NCBI RefSeq assembly: GCF_026420845.1
Contig: NZ_JAOWCB010000001.1
Location: 345,107 to 409,106, forward strand
Direction of reading: 5' to 3'
Source of the DNA: Streptomyces sp. PR69
GTDB taxonomy: Bacteria; Actinomycetota; Actinomycetes; Streptomycetales; Streptomycetaceae
DNA length: 64,000 bases
Within the stretch, counting starts at the first letter, position 1. Every line of letters begins with the position of its first letter. Under the pieces are notes generated by a model. That model ran no database searches. It saw nothing but the letters and a program-made list of their open reading frames with translations, and had not been told where the DNA came from. Made by a program: the position numbers and the translations under genes. This document shows positions 25,701-33,210 of this stretch, one piece after another.

Positions 25701-25805
25701 GCGGTCCACCAGGCCCGCTCCGGGGCGTGGGGCGAGCAGGGGCTTGACCGCCGTGCCCAGCACCGTGCCGACGAGACGGGCGACGACGACTTCCAGGCTC
25801 TGCAC
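22734..25805 (-). CDS. NACHT NTPase with C-terminal leucine-rich repeats (bacterial NLR-like)
   Basis: The 1023-residue STAND-type NTPase starts at GTG 25805 (GGGGGG eight bases upstream; the frame stays open to 25946). The N-terminal ~235 residues are helical and Arg-rich (EVVVARLVGTVLG...) and match the actinomycete NACHT N-terminal helical type. The NACHT core has Walker A GPAGSGKST (about 248-256), Walker B VLIDGVDEV (about 330-338) with the second Asp/Glu of NACHT, sensor VVTTRPS (about 363-369) and GRLATNPLMCALL (about 434-446). A helical stretch leads to about ten leucine-rich repeats (about 778-1023; for example LKELYIHDNGQLTDLAPL). Bacterial NACHT proteins can be anti-phage defence genes; here that is inferred from architecture only. 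It is a stand-alone gene. Confidence 0.9.
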   Translation of the reverse strand: MQSLEVVVARLVGTVLGTAVKPLLAPRPGAGLVDRPLRPLPRPASPDRLAKTLSARLSQSYAALPEHERLAAVDAVRDSFTAAGAIGADRLFRLDLDPERLRDELHSPAAGLSDRALDLYEELLSLCCAHVVEQLTAHPSFPARAAVEQTRAAGRTQTLVEGLAGRRPEAAALEFEQRYADYIAATHGRLELFGLTLGRSASEWPLDTAYISLSVTDREGPGLPDRAVRVAVSAEQALMESDRVLLRGPAGSGKSTLVQWLALNAARRTFPVELADWNRCVPFVLRLRAFTSSEALPLPDDFLRAAGVPLHGSAPAGWVDALMSSGRAAVLIDGVDEVPTRLRHRTETWLKSLIAAFPEARYVVTTRPSAVPEDWLASQGFAQRSLLPMDRRDIRAFIAHWHDTARRENRADTELLDTYEKSLVQAVTTRRDLGRLATNPLMCALLCALNRDRRMHLPRARKELYDAALDMLLVRRDMEREIGCVEGVSLTRDEQTALLQRLAYWLIRNGQVEASRPEAVEMLGEWLAAMPQVSGGPEDVFAHLLIRSGLLREPVPGAVDFVHRTFQDYLGAKAAVESRDFGVLVKNAHDDQWDDVVRMAVGHARVEERTRLLRQILRRADRAPRLRNRLVLLAAACLEHAPELDPEVRGEVERRTEELVPPRSLDEAVELAKAGELVLELLPGPEGLEEETAEAVVRTAASFEGDAALAVIARFREDDRLRVAVQVSRAWSSFDTESYARDVLAAGAWDDGFLSISTPEQFQAVRHIPHARCVGLTGPHADLTPLLALHGLKELYIHDNGQLTDLAPLRALPQLKEVTLTYCQEVRDLAPLARPGIEGLWLANVHMEVDVRALEAMPDLRELALDHPLLIESVGELPIGAHLTELLLFRQLRYVSLDGVERWPGLTSLGLSGLTQLRQLSRTPSLAGLSTLRLWQVAPCALELLSGLTRLERLQLEHCELPEDLSPLRELRSLTELHLWMRSSGPAIDLTPLAGMEQLTIHATRDTPLIGLDRFAPGRIIIR

Positions 25806-25986
25806 GGCAGTTGCCCCCCCGATGGTCTCCCGATGGCGCCCCCAGACGCGCTTTCCGAGGGGGATCGTATGCGCCGCAGGATGCCGCTGTTGGCAGAAGT
25901 CGCCAATGGTCGCTGACAGATAGTCTCGCATACTTGTCGGTAACAACCTCTAGTCGCAGCCCGGCATCCGCCTCTACGGTGCACGC

Positions 25987-26925
25987 ATGCCGAACCTGCC
26001 CGATGTCGTGCTGTGGTCGATACCCGCCTTCGTGCTGCTCACCGTGGTGGAAATGGTGAGCTGCCGTCTCCACCCGGATGAGGACGCCGCCGGGTACGAG
26101 ACGAAGGACGCCGCCACCAGCGTCACCATGGGACTCGGCAGTCTCGGCTTTGATCTGCTGTGGAAGATCCCCATCGTCGCCATCTACACGGCGGTCTATG
26201 AACTGACCCCCGCCCGGGTGCCCGTCGCCTGGTGGACCATTCCGCTGATGCTGCTCGCTCAGGACTTCTTCTACTACTGGTCGCACCGCGGACACCATGT
26301 GATCCGCATCCTGTGGGCCTGCCATGTCGTCCACCACTCCAGCCGGAAGTTCAACCTCACCACCGCGCTGCGCCAGCCGTGGACCTCGCTGACCGTCTGG
26401 CCGTTCTATCTGCCGCTCATCGCCTGCGGCGTACACCCCGCGGCTCTGGCCTTCTGCTCTTCGGCGAACCTCGTGTACCAGTTCTGGGTGCACACCGAGC
26501 GGATCGACAAGCTGCCGCGGCCCTTCGAGTACATCCTGAACACGCCCTCCCACCACCGGGTGCACCATGCCTCCCAGGGCGGCTACCTCGACCGGAACTT
26601 CGGCGGAATCCTGATCGTCTGGGACCGGCTCTTCGGCTCCTTCACCCCCGAGACCGAACGCCCCGTCTACGGGCTCACCAAGAACATCGACACCTACAAC
26701 CCGCTGCGGGTCGCCACCCATGAGTACGCGGCCATCGCCCGCGATCTGAGGGCCGCGCGCAGCTGGCGCGAGCGCGGCGGGCGGCTCTTCCGCGGGCCGG
26801 GCTGGCAGCCGCAGCCCGTCCTCACGCAGCCGCAGCCGCCCCTCACGGAGCCGCAGCCCGCACCGCCCACGGCGCCGGACAGCGGCGGCGGCCAGACGGC
26901 GACGGCCCCGGAGCGGGTCGCATGA
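25987..26925 (+). CDS. Sterol desaturase/fatty acid hydroxylase superfamily enzyme
   Basis: The 312-residue membrane protein has several hydrophobic helices and the histidine clusters of the di-iron superfamily: YWSHRGHH (about 99-106), HVVHHSS (about 115-121) and PSHHRVHHAS (about 188-197). These hydroxylate or desaturate lipids using O2. The substrate could be hopanoid, carotenoid, fatty acid or ether lipid. A Pro/Gln-rich tail of ~50 residues is disordered. Its stop overlaps the next gene's ATG by four bases. It diverges from the NACHT gene, sharing a ~180-base promoter region. Confidence 0.9.
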   Translation: MPNLPDVVLWSIPAFVLLTVVEMVSCRLHPDEDAAGYETKDAATSVTMGLGSLGFDLLWKIPIVAIYTAVYELTPARVPVAWWTIPLMLLAQDFFYYWSHRGHHVIRILWACHVVHHSSRKFNLTTALRQPWTSLTVWPFYLPLIACGVHPAALAFCSSANLVYQFWVHTERIDKLPRPFEYILNTPSHHRVHHASQGGYLDRNFGGILIVWDRLFGSFTPETERPVYGLTKNIDTYNPLRVATHEYAAIARDLRAARSWRERGGRLFRGPGWQPQPVLTQPQPPLTEPQPAPPTAPDSGGGQTATAPERVA

Positions 26926-27632
26926 CCGCACAGGGGCTCCCGCAGGCCCGGCGGCCTGACGCCTCGGCGCCCCCGGCCAAGGGCGCCGGCGGCACCCGGG
27001 AGTCAGCCGCCCGACTGCTGCTCACCGCCTTCCTCGCCGCCCTCGCCGCCGATCTGCTCTCGCTCACCCTCGGGTACGACACGGGCCACACCGCCGCCAA
27101 ACCGCTCCTCATGCCGCTCCTGGCCGGGTACGCGGCCGCCCGCCATGCGCCCCCGCTTCTGATCGCGGCCCTGCTGTTCGGCTGGGGCGGCGATGTGTTC
27201 CTGCTGGGTGAGGCGGACTGGGCCTTCCTCGTCGGCATGGCCTCCTTCGCCGCCGGACATGTCTGCTATCTGCTGCTGTTCCGGCCGTATGCCCGCCGCA
27301 CCCCCGCGACACCGGCCCTGGCCGCGGGATACGCCGCCGCCCTCGTCGTCACCGTCGCGTTCCTCTGGCCCGACCTGCCCGGCGAACTGCGCGTCCCCGT
27401 CGCCGGCTACTCACTGCTGCTCACCGCCATGGCGTGGCGGGCGAGCACGCTCGGACTGCTCGCGGGCGCGGGCGGCGCGCTCTTTCTGCTCTCCGACACC
27501 CTTATCGCGACGGGTGTGGCCGAATGGCCCCAGCTGCCCGCGCCCGATCTATGGATCATGCTCACCTATGGTGTGGCGCAGCTGCTGCTGACCAGGGGAG
27601 TGCTGACAGCCCGGCAGCGGCCACGGGACTGA
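26922..27632 (+). CDS. Lysoplasmalogenase-like membrane protein (YhhN/TMEM86 family)
   Basis: The 236-residue protein has about eight hydrophobic helices. TAAKPLLMPLLAGY and GWGGDVFLL match the YhhN/TMEM86 family, whose animal member hydrolyses the vinyl ether bond of lysoplasmalogens; the conserved Lys and Asp in these motifs are present. It is translationally coupled (ATGA overlap) to the sterol-desaturase-family gene, so both probably act on one lipid. Streptomyces are not known as plasmalogen makers, so the natural substrate is open. Confidence 0.9.
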   Translation: MTAQGLPQARRPDASAPPAKGAGGTRESAARLLLTAFLAALAADLLSLTLGYDTGHTAAKPLLMPLLAGYAAARHAPPLLIAALLFGWGGDVFLLGEADWAFLVGMASFAAGHVCYLLLFRPYARRTPATPALAAGYAAALVVTVAFLWPDLPGELRVPVAGYSLLLTAMAWRASTLGLLAGAGGALFLLSDTLIATGVAEWPQLPAPDLWIMLTYGVAQLLLTRGVLTARQRPRD

Positions 27633-27640
27633 CACTCACC

Positions 27641-27681
27641 GACGGCTGACATTCACTGACGGCTGACATTCACTGTCAGCC
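27641..27681 (+). terminator. Tandem 17-base repeat and hairpin after the lipid operon
   Basis: GACGGCTGACATTCACT occurs twice in tandem (27641-27657, 27658-27674). The second copy forms a perfect 8-bp hairpin, GGCTGACA-TTCAC-TGTCAGCC (27661-27681). It abuts the stop of the convergent CoA transferase gene and could stop both. Confidence 0.65.
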
Positions 27682-27682
27682 C

Positions 27683-29143
27683 TCAGAGCCACTCCGGCGC
27701 ATCCGCGCCCCACCGGCCCGACGGGCGGGCCCAGTTCGACGGGCCGTTGTCGAGCAGCACCGGCGGCAGAGCGTGGCGCAGCCGGCCCATCGGGCTGTCC
27801 GTCTCGGTGAGCCAGGGCTCCGGATCGTACGGCCGGGGCTCCTCACGCGGCGCGTCCTTCTCCAGGCCGTGCGTCAGCCACGCCGCCGTACGGGCCAGCG
27901 CCGCATCCACCAGGCGCGCGCCGCCCTCCTCGCACTGGTCCGTCAGCGCCCGCAGGACGCCCGCCGCGAGCAGATAGCCCGTCGCATGGTCCAGGGCCTG
28001 CGTCGGCAGCGCCCCGGGGGCGCCGGCGCCCGCGGCCTCGGTCACGGCGATGCCCGTCGCCGCCTGTACCAGGCTGTCGAAACCGCGCCGTGCGGCCCAC
28101 GGCCCATACCGGCCCCACGCGGACAGCCGGCCGATCACCAGACCGGGACGGCGTTCGGCCAGCTCCTCAGGGGACAGTCCGGGCAGCTGCTCCAGCGCGC
28201 CCGGCCGATAGCCCAGCACCACCACATCCGCTTGCGCGAGCAGCTCCTCGAAGGCCCGGCGGTCGCCCCCGCTCCCGCCCCCGCGCAGATCGAGCAGCGT
28301 GGACCGCTTCCCCAGGCCCGTGTCGTTGTGGATGTCCTGGGACTCGGCAAGCCCGGGGTCGTCGACACGCAGCACGTCCGCGCCCAGCAGCGCCAGCGTG
28401 CGGGTCGCGATCGGCCCGGCCAGAACGCGGGTGAGGTCCAGCACCCGCAGCCCCGCGGCCGGTGACAGCGTCCCGTCCGCGAGCCGTGCAGACCCCGCAG
28501 GACTCCGCCGCGGGCCGCCGCCCAGCCGTTCGACCGTCAGCAGCGGGCGCTTCGCGGACAGCGTCCCCTGCTCATGCGCCGCCCACTCCTCGGGGCTGCG
28601 CACGGCGACGGCCAGTCCGCCGGCCGCGTACACCGTCTCCTCGACCTCCAGCGCCCGCCGTGCCGCCAGCTCCGCCCCGACGGCCTCCGTCTGCGCCTGC
28701 GCATCCGTATCCGTATGCGCGTTCGGGCGGTCCGGCAGGCCCAGCGCCGTCAGCAGCCGTGCCCGGTGGTGCGGATAGTTCGCATGCGTACGGACCCAGC
28801 CGTCCGCCGTCCGCCAGAACCGTGACAGCGGGGCGAAGGCCGCCGGGGCGACGCCGTCCACCCGGACCAGCCGATCGCTGAGAAAGGCGGCCGTCACCGC
28901 GCCGTCGTCCACCCGCACTCCCGGCACGGAGCCGCCTTCAGCCCGCCGGGCGGCGAACTCCGCCGCGGCCAGCGAACAGCCGGCCACGGCCGCCCGCGCC
29001 AGCTCCATGACGGGCAGCGCCGACGGCAGCGCCCCCTCGCCTTCGTACCGGACCCTGCTCAGCAGCGCGGGATCCCCACCGAGCGCCTCCCACACCTGAG
29101 CCGTGCCCCGCGCACGCGCCGGTGCGCCAGAAGTGTCAGTCAT
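27683..29143 (-). CDS. CaiB/BaiF family (class III) CoA transferase
   Basis: The 486-residue protein carries the CaiB/BaiF core in its second half: GLRVLDLTRVLAGPIATRTLALLGADVLRVD, then GKRSTLLDLR, and FDSLVQAATGIA. The catalytic Asp of the family aligns near QALDHATGYLLAAG. The first ~200 residues form a related, degenerate copy of the fold, as in the longer two-module members. It moves CoA between carboxylic acids; the acids are unknown. ATG 29143 has no clear ribosome site, so a leaderless transcript is possible. No operon partner is seen. Confidence 0.9.
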   Translation of the reverse strand: MTDTSGAPARARGTAQVWEALGGDPALLSRVRYEGEGALPSALPVMELARAAVAGCSLAAAEFAARRAEGGSVPGVRVDDGAVTAAFLSDRLVRVDGVAPAAFAPLSRFWRTADGWVRTHANYPHHRARLLTALGLPDRPNAHTDTDAQAQTEAVGAELAARRALEVEETVYAAGGLAVAVRSPEEWAAHEQGTLSAKRPLLTVERLGGGPRRSPAGSARLADGTLSPAAGLRVLDLTRVLAGPIATRTLALLGADVLRVDDPGLAESQDIHNDTGLGKRSTLLDLRGGGSGGDRRAFEELLAQADVVVLGYRPGALEQLPGLSPEELAERRPGLVIGRLSAWGRYGPWAARRGFDSLVQAATGIAVTEAAGAGAPGALPTQALDHATGYLLAAGVLRALTDQCEEGGARLVDAALARTAAWLTHGLEKDAPREEPRPYDPEPWLTETDSPMGRLRHALPPVLLDNGPSNWARPSGRWGADAPEWL

Positions 29144-29183
29144 GCACGCACTATGGCACCCGGTGCCACCGCGGCATGCGGAA

Positions 29184-29212
29184 GGGCCGGGCGCGAATGC
29201 CGCGCCCGGCCC
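29184..29212 (-). terminator. Hairpin terminator of the subtilase gene
   Basis: A perfect 12-bp stem, GGGCCGGGCGCG with CGCGCCCGGCCC, and a five-base loop lie 17 bases past the protease stop codon. Confidence 0.85.
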
Positions 29213-29228
29213 CTGCCCTGACGGGGTG

Positions 29229-30764
29229 CTACCAGCGCACCGCGTCCAGCGCGTCCACGATGCCCGAGCCGTAGAAGCCGTTCTTGAACGTGCTTCCCTC
29301 GCACACCGCGTCGACCGTGCCGTCGCCGTTGATGTCGTACGGGTTGGTGCACGCCTTGTCGTCCGCCTGGAGCGACAGCAGCGCCTTCACGATCCCCGGT
29401 GTGGCATACGGGTGCTTCGACTTGATCAGCGCCGCGACGCCCGCGACATGCGGCGAGGCCATCGACGTACCGCCCTTGTAGCCGAAGCCGCCGCCCGGCA
29501 GCGTGGACAGGATCAGGCCGCTGGTGGCCGGGGCCTCCGGCGGCTGGTAGCTGGTCCTGTCCCCGCCCGGAGCGGAGATGTCGATGACGCCGTTGCCGTA
29601 GTTGGAGTACGACGCCTTCAGGTTCTTCGCACCCAGCGCCGAGACCGTCACGACCCCCGGAATCTGGGTCGGGATGTCCAGGCACTCACGCGGGTTGATG
29701 ACCCGCTCGGTCGGCGTGGTGTCGTTGGGGCTGGTGGTGTCCGTCAGCTCGTCGGCCGCCAGGTCCATACGGGAGTTGCCGGCCGCGGCGACGTTCACCG
29801 CGCCCTTGCGCTCGGCGTACCGCGCGGCCCGGGAGACCGCCTCGACCAGGGCCTTCTGGTCCTCGTCGTTCTTGCAGTTGAACAGCCACGGGTCGGTGTA
29901 ATAGCTGTTGTTGGTGACATCGACGCCATGCTCGGCGGCCCAGACGAAGCCGCAGACCACGGCCTCCGTGTAGAAGAAGCCGTCCGGCTGGGAGACCTTG
30001 ATGCCGGAGACCTTCACGCCCGGGGCGACGCCCGTGATGCCGTAGTCGTTCTTCGCGGCGGCGATCGTGCCCGCGACATGCGTGCCGTGGTCCGACTCGT
30101 CGGGGCCCGGACGCCAGGCGCCGTCGGCCGTGTTCGGCACCCCGCCGACACAGCTCACGGACGCCTTGCGGTCGAAGTTGGGCGCCAGGTCCGGGTGGGT
30201 GTCGTCCACGCCGGTGTCGATGACGGCGACCGTCACCTTGCTGCTGCCCAGCGTCTTCTTGTGCGCCTGGTCCGCCTTGATGGCGGGCAGGTCCCACTGC
30301 AGGGGCTCCAGCGGGTCCTGGCCGTCCTCGGCCTTCGCCGCCGCCTCCTTGGCCTCCTGCGCGCTCAGCGGCTGCTCGGCCTCGATGGCCGTGTCCCCCG
30401 CGGACTGAAGCGGCGCGGTGCGCGTGGCCCCCGCCGACTCGACGCCCCTGGCCTTGCGGATCGTCTCGGCGAAGTCCGGGTTCTGCGAGTGGACGACGAT
30501 GACGCCGATCTGGTCGTAGGCGTACACCACCGTTCCGCCGGCCTTGGCTATCGCCTTCTTCACGGACTTGGCCACGCCGTATCCGCGCTTCACGTTCACG
30601 ACGTACGACAGTTTCTCGCCGGAAGTCGACACCGCCGCGGGCGATGTCGCGTCCACCGGGGCGGCGGTCGCCGCGCTGGTGGGGAGGAAGCCGAGTGAGG
30701 CCGTGAGCGCCAGGCCGACGGGGAGCGCGAGAGCACGCTGCCGCCTGGATCCCAGATGAGCCAT
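29229..30764 (-). CDS. Secreted S8 family (subtilisin-like) serine protease
   Basis: The 511-residue preproprotein has a signal peptide ending near AATAAPV (about 31-37), an inhibitor_I9-like propeptide (about 50-115) and a subtilase domain. The catalytic triad is visible: Asp183 in AVIDTGVDD, His226 in SDHGTHVAG and Ser434 in GTSMASPH, with the oxyanion Asn330 in AAAGNS. Near the C terminus YDINGDGTVDAVC resembles a calcium-binding loop. ATG 30764 follows GGAG. It is an extracellular general protease and is transcribed alone. Confidence 0.95.
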   Translation of the reverse strand: MAHLGSRRQRALALPVGLALTASLGFLPTSAATAAPVDATSPAAVSTSGEKLSYVVNVKRGYGVAKSVKKAIAKAGGTVVYAYDQIGVIVVHSQNPDFAETIRKARGVESAGATRTAPLQSAGDTAIEAEQPLSAQEAKEAAAKAEDGQDPLEPLQWDLPAIKADQAHKKTLGSSKVTVAVIDTGVDDTHPDLAPNFDRKASVSCVGGVPNTADGAWRPGPDESDHGTHVAGTIAAAKNDYGITGVAPGVKVSGIKVSQPDGFFYTEAVVCGFVWAAEHGVDVTNNSYYTDPWLFNCKNDEDQKALVEAVSRAARYAERKGAVNVAAAGNSRMDLAADELTDTTSPNDTTPTERVINPRECLDIPTQIPGVVTVSALGAKNLKASYSNYGNGVIDISAPGGDRTSYQPPEAPATSGLILSTLPGGGFGYKGGTSMASPHVAGVAALIKSKHPYATPGIVKALLSLQADDKACTNPYDINGDGTVDAVCEGSTFKNGFYGSGIVDALDAVRW

Positions 30765-31017
30765 GGGTTCTCCACATCATCGGTCAGAACCGCCCAGACA
30801 CCCCTGTGCGAATGGGCGGGTACATGACGAAGGAAGCTATCGCCGATCATGCCCGCGCATCAATGACTTACGGCAAATCCGGTAACAAAAAGGCCGGTGC
30901 TGAACCGGTTCTCTTCGCTCTCCGTGCCGTTGACAGGGGGACGACAACATCACCCCACCCCCCACTGTGAGGTCCCCCTTGTCCGTCCCCACCACACCCG
31001 CGTCGCGAGGAGATTCC

Positions 31018-31401
31018 GTGGCCACCGATGCACCGCCGCCCCGAGCCGGCACGGACGCCGGCGCCGCCCAGCCCACGACGGAGGCGTTCGCCGAGGTGCA
31101 GCAGAGCGCTCAGTTCGGCGAACTGCGCCGTGCGTACCGCTCCTTCGCCTTTCCGCTGACGGTCGGCTTCATCGCCTGGTACCTGCTGTACGTCCTGCTG
31201 TCCAACTACGCCGGCGGATTCATGGGCGTGAAGGTCTTCGGCAACGTCAACGTCGCCCTGGTCTTCGGCCTCGCCCAGTTCGCCACCACATTCCTGATCG
31301 CCTGGCTGTACTCACGGCATGCCGCGGCCAGGCTCGACCCGAAGGCCGAGGCCATCAAATCCCGTATGGCGGCCGAGTCCCGCACGGAGGCTGACGCATG
31401 A
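31018..31401 (+). CDS. DUF485 membrane protein of the acetate symporter operon
   Basis: The 127-residue protein has two membrane helices (about 45-67 and 80-100) and a short basic C-terminal tail. DUF485 proteins (YjcH type) are regular partners of ActP-type symporters, and here the stop overlaps the actP start by four bases. GTG 31018 is chosen because GAGGAG lies five bases upstream; the frame remains open to GTG 30967. Confidence 0.9.
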   Translation: MATDAPPPRAGTDAGAAQPTTEAFAEVQQSAQFGELRRAYRSFAFPLTVGFIAWYLLYVLLSNYAGGFMGVKVFGNVNVALVFGLAQFATTFLIAWLYSRHAAARLDPKAEAIKSRMAAESRTEADA

Positions 31402-33041
31402 CCCACACGCTCCGCCACATGGCGGCCTCTCACCCTCTGGCGGCCTCCAGCGGCGCCTCCGAGCACCGGCCCCTGATCATCTCGCTGTTCGCCGCCTTTG
31501 TGATCGCGACGCTGTTCATCACGGTCTGGGCCGGCCGCCAGACCAAGGACGCCGCCGACTTCTACGCCGGCGGACGCCAGTTCACCGGCTTCCAGAACGG
31601 ACTGGCCATCTCCGGCGACTATATGTCCGCCGCGTCCTTCCTCGGCATCGCCGGCGCCATCGCCCTGTACGGATACGACGGCTTCCTGTACTCCATCGGC
31701 TTCCTGGTCGCCTGGCTTGTCGCCCTGCTGCTGGTCGCCGAACCGCTGCGCAACTCGGGACGCTTCACCATGGGCGACGTCCTCGCCTACCGCATGCGCC
31801 AGCGGCCCGTGCGCACCGCCGCGGGCACCTCCACCATCGTCGTCTCGATCTTCTATCTGCTCGCCCAGATGGCGGGAGCCGGCGTCCTGGTCTCCCTGCT
31901 GCTCGGCATCACCAGCGACGGCGGAAAGATCGCGATCGTGGCGCTGGTCGGCGTACTGATGATCCTTTATGTCACCATCGGCGGAATGAAGGGCACCACC
32001 TGGGTGCAGATGGTCAAGGCCGTCCTGCTGATCGCGGGCACCCTGCTCATCACCTTCCTGGTGCTGTGGAAGTTCGACTTCAACATCTCCCAGCTGCTCG
32101 GCGCCGCCGCCGACCGCAGCGGCCAGGGCGCGCAGTTCCTGGAGCCGGGCCTGAAGTACGGCGTGGACGGCATGACGAAGCTGGACTTCATCTCCCTGGG
32201 CATCGCCCTCGTCCTGGGCACCGCGGGGCTGCCGCACATCCTCATCCGCTTCTACACCGTGCCCACAGCCCAGGCCGCCCGGAAGTCCGTCAACTGGGCC
32301 ATCGGCATCATCGGCGCCTTCTATCTGATGACCATCGCCCTCGGCTTCGGCGCCGCGGCGCTCGTCGGACCCGAGGAGATCAAGGCGTCCAACCCCGCGG
32401 GCAACACCGCGGCACCGCTGCTCGCCCTGCATGTCGGCGGGGTGGACTCGGCCGGCGGAGCGATTCTGCTCGCGGTGATCTCGGCGGTCGCGTTCGCCAC
32501 CATCCTCGCCGTGGTCGCCGGCCTCACCCTCGCCTCCTCCTCGTCCTTCGCGCACGACATCTACGCCAATGTCATCCGCAAGGGGCAGGCCGATGAGAAG
32601 GAAGAGGTCCGCGCGGCCCGCTGGGCGACGGTCTTCATCGGGGTCGTCTCCATCGCGCTGGGCGCGCTGGCCCGTGATCTGAACGTCGCCGGGCTGGTCG
32701 CCCTCGCCTTCGCGGTCGCCGCCTCGGCCAACCTGCCCACCATCCTCTACAGCCTGTTCTGGAAGAGGTTCACCACCCAGGGCGCGCTCTGGTCGATCTA
32801 CGGCGGTCTGCTCGCCTCCGTGACCCTGGTGCTGTTCTCGCCGGTCGTCTCCGGCAAGGCGTCCTCCATGTTCCCGGACGCCGACTTCGCCTGGTTCCCG
32901 CTGTCGAACCCCGGCATCATCTCGATCCCGCTGGGCTTCCTGCTCGGCTGGCTCGGCTCCGTGCTGTCCAAGGACGAGCCGGACGCCGGAAAGTACGCGG
33001 AGCTGGAGGTCAAGTCCCTCACCGGCATCGGCGCCCACTGA
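31398..33041 (+). CDS. actP: Cation/acetate symporter (ActP-like, SSS family)
   Basis: The 547-residue protein has about 13 membrane helices. The family hallmarks are GRQTKDAADFYAGGRQFTGFQNGLA near the N terminus and GTAGLPHILIRFYTVP in the middle. ActP takes up acetate, and often other short carboxylates, with Na+. Translation is coupled to the DUF485 gene through an ATGA overlap. A strong terminator follows. Confidence 0.92.
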   Translation: MTHTLRHMAASHPLAASSGASEHRPLIISLFAAFVIATLFITVWAGRQTKDAADFYAGGRQFTGFQNGLAISGDYMSAASFLGIAGAIALYGYDGFLYSIGFLVAWLVALLLVAEPLRNSGRFTMGDVLAYRMRQRPVRTAAGTSTIVVSIFYLLAQMAGAGVLVSLLLGITSDGGKIAIVALVGVLMILYVTIGGMKGTTWVQMVKAVLLIAGTLLITFLVLWKFDFNISQLLGAAADRSGQGAQFLEPGLKYGVDGMTKLDFISLGIALVLGTAGLPHILIRFYTVPTAQAARKSVNWAIGIIGAFYLMTIALGFGAAALVGPEEIKASNPAGNTAAPLLALHVGGVDSAGGAILLAVISAVAFATILAVVAGLTLASSSSFAHDIYANVIRKGQADEKEEVRAARWATVFIGVVSIALGALARDLNVAGLVALAFAVAASANLPTILYSLFWKRFTTQGALWSIYGGLLASVTLVLFSPVVSGKASSMFPDADFAWFPLSNPGIISIPLGFLLGWLGSVLSKDEPDAGKYAELEVKSLTGIGAH

Positions 33042-33054
33042 GACGGCGTGTCCC

Positions 33055-33105
33055 GCACGGCCTTGTCGCAGACGCCCGTCGTAGGGATCTACGACAAGGC
33101 CGTGC
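33055..33105 (+). terminator. Terminator after actP with an alternative inner hairpin
   Basis: A perfect 14-bp stem pairs GCACGGCCTTGTCG (33055-33068) with CGACAAGGCCGTGC (33092-33105). Within its loop lies a second palindrome, GTCGTAG-GGAT-CTACGAC (33078-33095), whose last bases overlap the outer stem, so the two folds compete at the junction. Confidence 0.85.
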
Positions 33106-33210
33106 CGCTCATCGTGAGAATCGCGCCACGTGGTTGTCACAGGTGTGCCGTAGGCTCAAAGGAGTCCTGATCGTTCATCCGGGGGACCGCCGTTTGGGAG
33201 GGGGCCTGCC

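Noticed and set aside
27641..27674. Possible CRISPR or attachment site from the 17-base tandem repeat
   Set aside because: There is no spacer and no integrase; the second copy is part of a terminator hairpin.
31206..33140. Minus-strand open frame of 644 codons
   Set aside because: Antisense to actP; Asp/Gly/Gln-rich composition without domains.
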